A stretch of DNA of 6,947 nucleotides, taken from Bacteroidales bacterium (GTDB lineage Bacteria; Bacteroidota; Bacteroidia; Bacteroidales; GCA-2748055). Each line of letters begins with the position of its first letter. Positions within the stretch are counted from its first letter, which is position 1. Both the position numbers and the translations under genes were made by a program. This document shows positions 1 to 6,017 of this stretch, piece after piece. The stretch is from NCBI GenBank assembly GCA_024763595.1, contig JANTFK010000176.1, positions 1 to 6,947 of the forward strand. The letters are read 5' to 3'. The notes below the pieces were generated by a model. It did no database searches and was not told the origin of the DNA. It was given only the letters and a program-made list of their open reading frames with translations.

Positions 1-119
1 TTTAAGATTTACCTCCACATTTCCTGAAGCAATCTGATTCTGATTTCTTTTTGTCCTGCAAAATAAAATATCTTTATATACCAGTTTGTTAACAGGATGT
101 TAAAGTAGTAGAGGCTTTT

Positions 120-773
120 CTATTTGAACCTGGCCACCGGTGTAACACCCCCGGTAACCCGCTGACCCAGCTGAACCAGGATCTGCGTATCGAGGGGAAG
201 AAAAAGGTCCAGGCGTGATCCAAATTTAATGAATCCCATCTCTTCTCCCTGGCTGGCCCGATCGCCCCTGGTGGCATAGCAGCGGATACGCCTGGCCACA
301 TAGCCGGCTACCTGCCTGACCAGAATATTACCTGATGGAGTTTCGATCCCGAGGGATGACCGCTCGTTTTGCTGGGATGATTTGGGATACCTGGCCACAA
401 GGTAGTGGCCGGGGAAATATTTCTTGTAGGCGATCTTTCCACTCACAGGGTAGTAATTTATATGGACATCATGTATGCTCATAAAAATGGATAGCTGGAT
501 GCACTGTTCACTCAGGTACTCCTCCTGCTGCATCTGTTCGATGGCCACAATTTTTCCATCAGCCGGTGAGACAATGGTCCTTTCATCCAGGAATGGTCTC
601 CGGGCAGGAACGCGGAAAAAACGCAGCACCAGTATGATGAAAACCAGGGATAGCAACAGCGCTGCATATTGTATCGGTGCAGGCAGAAAATATGCGGAAG
701 CGGTAACCAGCAGCACTGCTACAATTACAGTAACTGTTACAATATTCCGGCCTTCACGGTGAATCCTGATCAT
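120..773 (-). CDS. psd: Phosphatidylserine decarboxylase proenzyme, short membrane form
   Basis: Pyruvoyl-dependent enzyme that decarboxylates phosphatidylserine to phosphatidylethanolamine at the inner membrane. The 217-residue product has two hydrophobic segments near the N-terminus (about residues 10-29 and 35-53). These are followed by the family blocks SPADGKIV (69-76) and HDVHINYYPVSGKI (101-114), and by the self-cleavage Gly-Ser at 185-186 in KFGSR. In this family the proenzyme is cut there and the serine becomes the pyruvoyl group. The length fits the short Psd form, not the longer E. coli type with LGST. I chose the ATG at 773-771 because it begins MIRIHREG, typical of the short form, and overlaps the cdsA stop as ATGA, implying translational coupling. 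An in-frame ATG 11 codons upstream would lie inside cdsA and adds unconserved residues. An archaetidylserine-type substrate is possible but unlikely in a bacterium carrying cdsA alongside. Confidence 0.95.
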   Translation of the reverse strand: MIRIHREGRNIVTVTVIVAVLLVTASAYFLPAPIQYAALLLSLVFIILVLRFFRVPARRPFLDERTIVSPADGKIVAIEQMQQEEYLSEQCIQLSIFMSIHDVHINYYPVSGKIAYKKYFPGHYLVARYPKSSQQNERSSLGIETPSGNILVRQVAGYVARRIRCYATRGDRASQGEEMGFIKFGSRLDLFLPLDTQILVQLGQRVTGGVTPVARFK

Positions 774-1426
774 GGATATAAAGATAAGAGATGTATGATT
801 AACCATATGACAGGAGCTGCAAACAACAGTGAATCAAAACGGTCCAGGATACCTCCGTGCCCGGGTAATAACCTGCTGCTGTCTTTAACATGCATCTTTC
901 TTTTGAGACCTGATTCAAACAGGTCACCTGCCAGTCCGGAAATGCATATGGCGGCTGAAAGTAAGATCCGGATACCGCTGTTGTACATTCCTGAGATTTC
1001 AAAGATGCCCCAGCCTCCTATGAAAGTAAAGAGAAATCCGCCAAACAGACCCTCCCATGTTTTTTTCGGAGAGAGCACAGGAGTCATCCTGTGCCTGCCG
1101 ATCAGGCGCCCTGTCAGATATGCAAAGGTATCATTGATCCATACCAGGGAGATGACAGCCAGGGGAATCAGCGGTTGATAGGTCGTTGATGATCCTGTCC
1201 AGCCTAGCCCGAAAAAAGCTGCAAGCGGCAAGGTCAGCCAGCACAGGGCCAGCAACCAGAATTGCCATGGACTTTTTTGCTGGAACAGGTGGAACAGCTC
1301 ATATATACTGAGCCCGTAAATAACCAGCAGTATAGCTGCAAAAGGTACGGACCCCAGCAGGATGGAACCAATTACCAGGACAATCAATAAGATGCCGGTA
1401 AGGGTACGGATGAACAGTTCTTTCAA
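770..1426 (-). CDS. cdsA: Phosphatidate cytidylyltransferase (CDP-diacylglycerol synthase), compact form with TTG start
   Basis: Integral membrane enzyme that converts phosphatidic acid and CTP to CDP-diacylglycerol, the precursor of all the cell's phospholipids. The C-terminal half carries the full family signature at residues 172-198: S172, K175-R176, K181-D182, L187-P188-G189-H190-G191-G192, D195-R196 and D198. The upstream conserved block WINDTFAYLTG (96-106) and SPKKTWEG (119-126) are also present. About seven hydrophobic segments span the protein. The start is TTG (1426-1424): an in-frame TGA lies two codons upstream (1435-1433), the next ATG is codon 147, and the encoded start (MKELFIRTLTG) matches the usual CdsA N-terminus. 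This TTG overlaps the stop of the DUF2007 gene as TTGA. At 218 residues it is short; relatives as I remember them are about 265-285. The shortfall falls after the second membrane segment, near residue 50. All signature residues are kept, so it is probably active. Confidence 0.95.
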   Translation of the reverse strand: MKELFIRTLTGILLIVLVIGSILLGSVPFAAILLVIYGLSIYELFHLFQQKSPWQFWLLALCWLTLPLAAFFGLGWTGSSTTYQPLIPLAVISLVWINDTFAYLTGRLIGRHRMTPVLSPKKTWEGLFGGFLFTFIGGWGIFEISGMYNSGIRILLSAAICISGLAGDLFESGLKRKMHVKDSSRLLPGHGGILDRFDSLLFAAPVIWLIIHLLSLYP

Positions 1427-1629
1427 TGCTTTTCAAATTCCCGGATCAGCATCTTTGTCCGGATGACATCATCGCGGTGTACATATAACTCTACATCACC
1501 GAATTTATACAATGAATCCTGTTTATTAACCAGAAAGGAGCGGATACCATGACCGGATAGCATCTGCCTGACAAGTTCGGCCAGATAGGCTTGCCCGGCA
1601 GAATAGATATGCACAAGGTCACTGTCCAT
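1423..1629 (-). CDS. DUF2007 domain small protein (putative signal-transducing protein)
   Basis: A 68-residue soluble protein with no signal peptide or membrane segment. The pattern fits the DUF2007 family (ferredoxin-like beta-alpha-beta fold): a first strand VHIYSAG (6-12), a helix AYLAELVRQMLSGHGI (14-29), then SFLVNKQDSLYKFG (31-44), a strand VELYVHRDD (46-54) and a closing helix. The NKQDS..Y.FG block is what I recognise from Bacteroidota members encoded near ftsH and cdsA. Its biochemical role is not established to my knowledge; the 'signal transducing' label is historical. The ATG (1629-1627) lies 2 nt after the ftsH stop, has no visible Shine-Dalgarno sequence, and the gene's TGA overlaps the cdsA TTG start. 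Translation is therefore probably coupled to ftsH upstream and cdsA downstream, which suggests, as inference only, a role in linking membrane proteolysis and lipid synthesis. Confidence 0.85.
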   Translation of the reverse strand: MDSDLVHIYSAGQAYLAELVRQMLSGHGIRSFLVNKQDSLYKFGDVELYVHRDDVIRTKMLIREFEKH

Positions 1630-1631
1630 GA

Positions 1632-3674
1632 TTACGCTTGCGAATCGTCCTTTTGTTCCTTTTCTTCTTTTTTATCCGGCAGGGCAGGGGGGACTGCTTC
1701 AGCTGCGGATAACCCATCTGGTTCCCCCCACGGTCTTTCCCCAAAGATCTTCTCCAGATCATCACTGAAGATCACCTCTTTCTCAAGCAGAATCTCAGCC
1801 AGTTCCTTCAATCCTTTTTTATGCTTCCTGAGGATCGATTTGGCCCTATTATATTGTTCATCGATGAGTGTTTTTACCTCTTCGTCAATCGTTTCTGCAG
1901 TCTTCTCGCTGTAAGGTTTTGTGAACGCAAAATCCTGCTGTCCTGTTGAATCGTAGTAACTGCGGTTCCCGATCTTGTCACTCATACCGAAATAGGAGAT
2001 CATGGCGAAGGCCTGTTTGGTAACCCTCTCCAGGTCATTCAGCGCACCGGTGGATATTTTGTTAAAAGTGAGTTCCTCCGAAGCACGTCCTCCCAGGGTC
2101 GCACACATTTCATCCAGCATCTGTTCGGTTGTAGTTATCTGCCGCTCCTCGGGAAGATACCAGGCTGCACCCAGCGCCCTGCCCCGGGGTATGATGGTGA
2201 CTTTTACCAGTGGGTTGGCGTGTTCCAGCAACCAGCTGATGGTTGCGTGTCCGGCTTCGTGCCAGGCAATGGTCTGCTTTTCCTCTTTTTTGATAATTTT
2301 ATTCTTCTTTTCAAGTCCCCCGATGATCCTGTCCACCGCATCCAGAAAATCCTGTTTTTCTACAATTTTCTTATTCTTCCGGGCAGCGATCAGGGCCGCC
2401 TCATTGCACACATTGGCTATGTCTGCACCGGAGAACCCCGGTGTCTGTTTCGCCAGAAACTTCACATCAACGGATTTGCCAATTTTGATGGGCTTCATAT
2501 GTACCTCGAAAATGGCCTTTCGTTCATTTAGATCGGGCAGCTCCACATGGATCTGCCGGTCAAAACGTCCTGCACGCAAAAGTGCCTTATCCAGCACATC
2601 CGCCCTGTTGGTGGCTGCCAGAATGATCACACCGCTATTGCTGCTAAACCCGTCCATTTCCGTAAGTAACTGGTTGAGTGTATTTTCACGTTCATCGTTA
2701 GATCCAAAGTTGGGATTTCTTCCCCTTGCCCGGCCCACTGCATCTATCTCATCGATAAAAACAATACAGGGAGCTTTCTCCTTGGCCTGTTTGAACAGGT
2801 CCCTTACACGGGAGGCTCCCACACCCACAAACATCTCCACAAAATCGGAGCCTGACATGGAGAAAAAGGGGACATTGGCCTCACCGGCCACCGCTTTGGC
2901 AAGCAGGGTTTTACCGGTTCCCGGGGGACCCACCAGCAGGGCACCTTTGGGTATTTTGCCGCCAAGTTCCGTATATTTTTTTGGATTTTTCAGGAAATCC
3001 ACAATCTCTCTGATCTCAACTTTGGCCTCTTCCAGACCGGCTACATCATGGAAGTCAACTTTGACATTGGTATCTTTATCAAAAATTTGGGCCTTTGATT
3101 TTCCCACACTGAAAATGTTACTGCCCCCGGCACCTCCGCCTCCTCCCATGCGCCGGAGCATGTAGATCCAGATTCCCAGGATGAGCAGGAAGGGAAGCAC
3201 CCATAACATAATTTCTCCAAGATAGTTTCTGCGGGTAACAGTTGTGTAAGTGGGCCTTTCTCCGGCCGGAAGTCCATTCATCACCCTGTTTAACTCTTCC
3301 ACAAATACATCCTGACTGATGATGGTGAAGAAGTACTGGGGGACCGTTTGCCCCAGCACCGTATTTGATTTCTGGGATTTAACATCTTCATAGGCAGGAT
3401 CAGAAAGCTTGTCTGGCTTGATGTAAATCTCCACTTTCTCCTTGTTGACGATAACGATTTTCTCAATATCACCTTCTTTCAGGATCTGGAAAAAGCGGTT
3501 GGAATCGATCTCTTTTAAATTTCCACCGTTGCTCATAAGCTGGATACCAATCATAACCAGCAGGATGATCCCTATGATCCAGTAGGAATTAAATTTAGGT
3601 TTGTTCATTCCGCCGGGCCTGTTCCCGGGGCCGCCTCCCGGTAAGTTCCCGGGTCTGTTTTTATTATCTGCCAT
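1632..3674 (-). CDS. ftsH: ATP-dependent zinc metalloprotease FtsH
   Basis: Membrane-anchored AAA+ protease, hexameric in this family, that degrades misfolded membrane proteins and selected cytosolic proteins. Over 680 residues one sees: a Gly/Pro/Asn-rich cytoplasmic lead (1-28); a membrane helix (about 31-47); a periplasmic FtsH-extracellular domain (about 50-150); a second helix (about 153-175); a glycine linker (177-184); Walker A GPPGTGKT (249-256); the pore loop MFVG (281-284); Walker B IVFIDEID (304-311); and the second region of homology with arginine fingers R370 and R373. The zinc site is HEAGH (472-476), with D547 in STGALND as probable third ligand. The C-terminus ends in a charged Lys/Glu/Asp tail (about 667-680). 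Length and all catalytic residues are normal. The ATG (3674-3672) gives a standard N-terminus. The gene sits 25 nt after rsfS and 2 nt before the DUF2007 gene, so it is probably co-transcribed with both. Confidence 0.99.
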   Translation of the reverse strand: MADNKNRPGNLPGGGPGNRPGGMNKPKFNSYWIIGIILLVMIGIQLMSNGGNLKEIDSNRFFQILKEGDIEKIVIVNKEKVEIYIKPDKLSDPAYEDVKSQKSNTVLGQTVPQYFFTIISQDVFVEELNRVMNGLPAGERPTYTTVTRRNYLGEIMLWVLPFLLILGIWIYMLRRMGGGGGAGGSNIFSVGKSKAQIFDKDTNVKVDFHDVAGLEEAKVEIREIVDFLKNPKKYTELGGKIPKGALLVGPPGTGKTLLAKAVAGEANVPFFSMSGSDFVEMFVGVGASRVRDLFKQAKEKAPCIVFIDEIDAVGRARGRNPNFGSNDERENTLNQLLTEMDGFSSNSGVIILAATNRADVLDKALLRAGRFDRQIHVELPDLNERKAIFEVHMKPIKIGKSVDVKFLAKQTPGFSGADIANVCNEAALIAARKNKKIVEKQDFLDAVDRIIGGLEKKNKIIKKEEKQTIAWHEAGHATISWLLEHANPLVKVTIIPRGRALGAAWYLPEERQITTTEQMLDEMCATLGGRASEELTFNKISTGALNDLERVTKQAFAMISYFGMSDKIGNRSYYDSTGQQDFAFTKPYSEKTAETIDEEVKTLIDEQYNRAKSILRKHKKGLKELAEILLEKEVIFSDDLEKIFGERPWGEPDGLSAAEAVPPALPDKKEEKEQKDDSQA

Positions 3675-3699
3675 ATATTAATTTTATTTTTTCCATCGA

Positions 3700-4065
3700 T
3701 TATTCCACCCTCGTAACCTTTCCGTCCGCCCAGAGTTCTTCCAATTTGTAAAAGGACCTGTATTCTTCCTGGAACACATGTACCACCACATCAAAAAAAT
3801 CCATCAGTACCCACTGGCTGTTCTGCAGTCCTTCCACATGATGAGGCCGTGCCCGGGCCTCCTCTTTGAGCTTCTTTTCGATAGATTCCGTAATGGCACC
3901 TACCTGGGTTGTTGACTCTCCGTGACAGATGATGAAACAATCGCAGATGGCATGCTCTACACCGGAAAGATCAATGGTTATGATCTGATGTCCTTTTTTT
4001 TCCTGGATGGCTGCTACAATCAATCTTCTCTTTTGCTCCACATTCAACGCATTGCTTTCCTCCAT
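3700..4065 (-). CDS. rsfS: Ribosome silencing factor RsfS (iojap/YbeB family)
   Basis: Binds ribosomal protein uL14 and blocks joining of the two ribosomal subunits, lowering translation when nutrients are limiting (family knowledge). The 121-residue product carries the family core: ITIDLSGVEHAICDCFIIC (29-47), then HHVEGLQNSQWVLMDFFDVV (75-94), and VHVFQEEYRSFYKLEELWAD (95-114). The length is normal. I chose the ATG at 4065-4063. An in-frame TTG six codons earlier (4083-4081) would extend the protein by MSIKRQ, but it lies inside a candidate promoter box, while the ATG has an AAAAAGG stretch just upstream. First gene of the leftward operon with ftsH, the DUF2007 gene, cdsA and psd, and divergent from birA. 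Confidence 0.93.
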   Translation of the reverse strand: MEESNALNVEQKRRLIVAAIQEKKGHQIITIDLSGVEHAICDCFIICHGESTTQVGAITESIEKKLKEEARARPHHVEGLQNSQWVLMDFFDVVVHVFQEEYRSFYKLEELWADGKVTRVE

Positions 4066-4080
4066 CTGCCTTTTTATTGA

Positions 4081-4088
4081 CAAAGGTA
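4081..4088 (-). promoter_or_regulatory. Candidate Bacteroidota -7 promoter box for the rsfS-ftsH operon
   Basis: The minus strand reads TACCTTTG here, an exact match to the Bacteroidota -7 consensus TAnnTTTG. Transcription would begin a few bases downstream, leaving a short leader of about 10 nt before the rsfS ATG at 4065. I do not see a convincing TTTG -33 element at 17-23 nt spacing; the nearest TTTG is 29 nt upstream. The match is short, so this is tentative. Confidence 0.35.
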
Positions 4089-4126
4089 ATCAATTTAGCT
4101 GTGAACATTTATTCAGCCAAATTAAT

Positions 4127-4134
4127 GATATTTG
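4127..4134 (+). promoter_or_regulatory. Weak candidate -7 promoter box for birA
   Basis: The plus strand reads GATATTTG, one mismatch from TAnnTTTG. It lies 25 nt before the birA ATG, which would allow a leader of about 20 nt. No clear -33 element is visible. It overlaps the region that should also drive the divergent rsfS operon. Confidence 0.22.
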
Positions 4135-4159
4135 CAGTAGGTGTTTCAAATACTGTACC

Positions 4160-4894
4160 ATGAAGGAAAAATGGATTTTTCTTGACAGCATTGCCTCTAC
4201 CAATTCCTATCTTTCCCGGTTGGCACAGCAGCATTTGGGTGTGGAGGGTATGACGGTACTGGCTGATTACCAGGAGGCTGGGAAGGGGCAGGGGACCCAT
4301 GGCTGGTATAGTGCGAAAGGTGAGAACCTGTTAATGAGCACATTGCTCTTTCCTGTATTTTTGTCAGCTTCCCATCAATTTCAGTTATCCAGGGTGGCAT
4401 CACTGGCCATTTGTGATGTTCTGGAGGAGATGAAAATCGATCCGTTGATCAAGTGGCCCAACGATATTCTGGTGGATAGAAAAAAGATCGCCGGAATACT
4501 GATCGAACACACGATTACTGGCAGGCATATATCCTATTCCATCCTGGGAATGGGATTGAACCTGAACCAGACTACTTTCCCTGAGTTTCCGCTACAGGCG
4601 ACCTCTGTAAAGCTTGCAGCGCAGATACAGACTATGCCCCGGGAGGTGGCAAAAAGACTCCGGGGCCATCTGGTAACCAGGTATGAGGAACTCCGGAACG
4701 GGAACGGCACCGGACTGGAAGAGGCATACCTGGATAAACTGTTTATGTTCAGGCAACGGGCCCGCTTTCATGCTGGAGGTATATCGTTTGATGGAACGAT
4801 AGAGGGGTTAAGCGAACAAGGTGAGCTCCAGGTGGAACAGGATGGGAAACTGAGGACCTTTGGTTATGGTGAGATCGTATTAGAAATGGTGTGA
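4160..4894 (+). CDS. birA: Biotin--[acetyl-CoA-carboxylase] ligase, monofunctional (no repressor domain)
   Basis: Activates biotin with ATP and attaches it to the biotin carrier domain of carboxylases, chiefly acetyl-CoA carboxylase. The 244-residue product starts straight into the catalytic domain: STN (13-15), the adenylate-binding loop AGKGQGTHGW (40-49), KWPNDILVD (98-106), KKIAGILIE (108-116) with the lysine before AGI, GMGLNLN (130-136), and a C-terminal SH3-like domain (about 197-244) that includes FDGTIEGLSEQGEL. No N-terminal winged helix is present, so it is a group I ligase and not a BirA-type repressor. The start is the ATG at 4160; the frame stays open further upstream, but that stretch is the divergent promoter region and antisense rsfS. 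The loop departs from the GRGRRG of E. coli BirA. The gene runs convergently into the SRPBCC gene. Confidence 0.95.
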   Translation: MKEKWIFLDSIASTNSYLSRLAQQHLGVEGMTVLADYQEAGKGQGTHGWYSAKGENLLMSTLLFPVFLSASHQFQLSRVASLAICDVLEEMKIDPLIKWPNDILVDRKKIAGILIEHTITGRHISYSILGMGLNLNQTTFPEFPLQATSVKLAAQIQTMPREVAKRLRGHLVTRYEELRNGNGTGLEEAYLDKLFMFRQRARFHAGGISFDGTIEGLSEQGELQVEQDGKLRTFGYGEIVLEMV

Positions 4895-4902
4895 TACCCT
4901 GC

Positions 4903-5307
4903 TTAAAACCTGAATGCTTCCATTTTATCCACGAGGCTGTCAACAAACTGTTTCAGTGGTGATTTGATCATGGGGAGAAGCATTTTGTTTACCTGGGGTT
5001 CGATGGTTATTTTGATCCGGGTATCGTTGTCAGCCACCTGTTTCAACTGGATCCAGATGGTGAACTGGTAGTTGGAGATCCCCGGATCGGAGATGATCTT
5101 TACCAGGGAGCCGGGTGTTTTTTCAATGATCTGTAAAGCGGTTTTCCCTACCGGATCCACGCGAAAACTACACCGGTCCTTCGAAGATTCCCAGTCACTT
5201 ACCTTATCTGCCGGAAGCAGCTCTTTAAAATTATTAAAATCGGTAATGAATGTGTAAATCTGCTGGTCATTGAATCCAGCTTTCCCTATCCTGCTCTCAA
5301 TTCTCAT
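4903..5307 (-). CDS. SRPBCC-fold (START/polyketide cyclase-like) protein of unknown function
   Basis: A 134-residue protein whose layout suggests the SRPBCC helix-grip fold: a first strand MRIESRIGKAG (1-11), paired short helices with FITDFNNFKELLP (20-32), central beta strands with alternating hydrophobic residues (about 45-102), and a long C-terminal helix MIKSPLKQFVDSLVDKMEAF (113-132). There is no signal peptide. Such proteins bind hydrophobic ligands in a deep pocket, but nothing here identifies one. I chose the ATG at 5307-5305, because the 40 in-frame residues upstream overlap pyrE and look non-coding. It follows pyrE by 28 nt and is probably co-transcribed. I recall the same pyrE-SRPBCC-birA-rsfS-ftsH neighbourhood in other Bacteroidota, which supports a real gene. 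The fold call is by pattern only. Confidence 0.8.
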   Translation of the reverse strand: MRIESRIGKAGFNDQQIYTFITDFNNFKELLPADKVSDWESSKDRCSFRVDPVGKTALQIIEKTPGSLVKIISDPGISNYQFTIWIQLKQVADNDTRIKITIEPQVNKMLLPMIKSPLKQFVDSLVDKMEAFRF

Positions 5308-5335
5308 CTTTAAAGATTTTAGTTTTATGCTGTCT

Positions 5336-5968
5336 TCAGCTTGTCCATCCCGCAGGGTCCTTTCTCCATTGTTGCAGCATTTCAACCTGTTCCTGTTTAA
5401 TCTCCCCGGAGTCAAGGGCGACCTCAATGAGGGTATGATAGTCCGTAAGGGTTATCAGCTCAATGCCGGCCTGGCTGAAGTTATGCTCAGCCACCGGGAA
5501 CCCGTAAGTGAAAATGGCTGCCATTCCGGTAACTTCAACACCAGCCTCCCGGAGGGCTTCCACGGCTTTGAGGGAACTTCCGCCTGTACTGACCAGGTCT
5601 TCAATCACGACTACTTTCTTTCCCGGGTCCACCCTTCCTTCGATCATGTTCCTGCGCCCGTGCTCTTTGGCCGATGCTCTGACATACACCATGGGAAGTC
5701 CCAGTTTGCCGGCCACCAGGGCTCCCTGGGCAATGGCTCCTGTAGCAACGCCTGCAATTACCTGTGATTCAGGGAAATGTGATTTAATAACACCTGTAAA
5801 AGCAGTTGTGATGTAGCGCCTGATCTCCGGATAGGAGAGTGTGATACGGTTGTCACAATAGATAGGTGACTGCCAGCCCGAGGCCCAGGTGAAGGGTTTA
5901 TCCGGCTGAAGAATAACAGCTTTGCTCTGCAGAAGAAGGCCAGCGATCTTCCTGTTGATTTCACTCAT
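5336..5968 (-). CDS. pyrE: Orotate phosphoribosyltransferase
   Basis: Joins orotate to PRPP to form orotidine 5'-monophosphate, the penultimate step of de novo UMP synthesis, in the cytosol. The 210-residue product has the expected length. Visible motifs are the substrate-side FTWASGWQSPIYCDNR (26-41), the GVATGAIAQG block (73-82), the mobile catalytic loop YVRASAKEHG (95-104) with R97, K101 and H103, the GNxIEG-like RNMIEG (106-111), and the PRPP-binding VVVIEDLVSTGGSS (119-132) with the paired acidic residues E123-D124. The C-terminus DPAGWTS resembles other family members. The ATG is at 5968-5966. It lies 49 nt after the bicupin gene, and no terminator or clear promoter is evident in that AT-rich gap (a TACTTTTA sequence lies too close to the start). 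It may be read from its own promoter or through from the bicupin. Confidence 0.98.
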   Translation of the reverse strand: MSEINRKIAGLLLQSKAVILQPDKPFTWASGWQSPIYCDNRITLSYPEIRRYITTAFTGVIKSHFPESQVIAGVATGAIAQGALVAGKLGLPMVYVRASAKEHGRRNMIEGRVDPGKKVVVIEDLVSTGGSSLKAVEALREAGVEVTGMAAIFTYGFPVAEHNFSQAGIELITLTDYHTLIEVALDSGEIKQEQVEMLQQWRKDPAGWTS

Positions 5969-6017
5969 TTGTTAAAAGTATCAAATTCCTGCTTATGTAT
6001 TTAAAAAAGGTTGTGTA

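Noticed and set aside
1..119. Possible gene at the left edge: a minus-strand frame after psd stays open to position 1 and encodes a short polar stretch ending IASGNVEVNLK
   Set aside because: It has no ATG, GTG or TTG start with a plausible leader before the edge, too little sequence to judge, and an AT-rich intergenic look. No hairpin terminator is seen either.
2002..3165. Long plus-strand open frame of 387 codons
   Set aside because: It lies wholly antisense to ftsH, whose motifs are intact; the translation is Ser/Leu/Pro-rich with no recognisable domain. It is a codon-bias shadow.
4007..4159. N-terminal extension of birA by 51 residues
   Set aside because: It overlaps rsfS and the divergent promoter region, and the Cys/Phe-rich residues do not form the winged helix of repressor-type ligases. 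The family start fits the ATG at 4160.
5308..5427. 40-residue N-terminal extension of the SRPBCC protein
   Set aside because: It is translated from inside pyrE in another frame, is basic and unconserved in look, and a good ATG lies at the first strand of the fold.
5270..5767. Plus-strand frame of 165 codons antisense to pyrE
   Set aside because: pyrE has all its active-site motifs on the minus strand; this is a shadow frame.
5973..5980. TACTTTTA as a pyrE promoter box
   Set aside because: It is one mismatch from TAnnTTTG, but so close to the ATG that transcription would start at or inside the start codon, and no -33 element is convincing.
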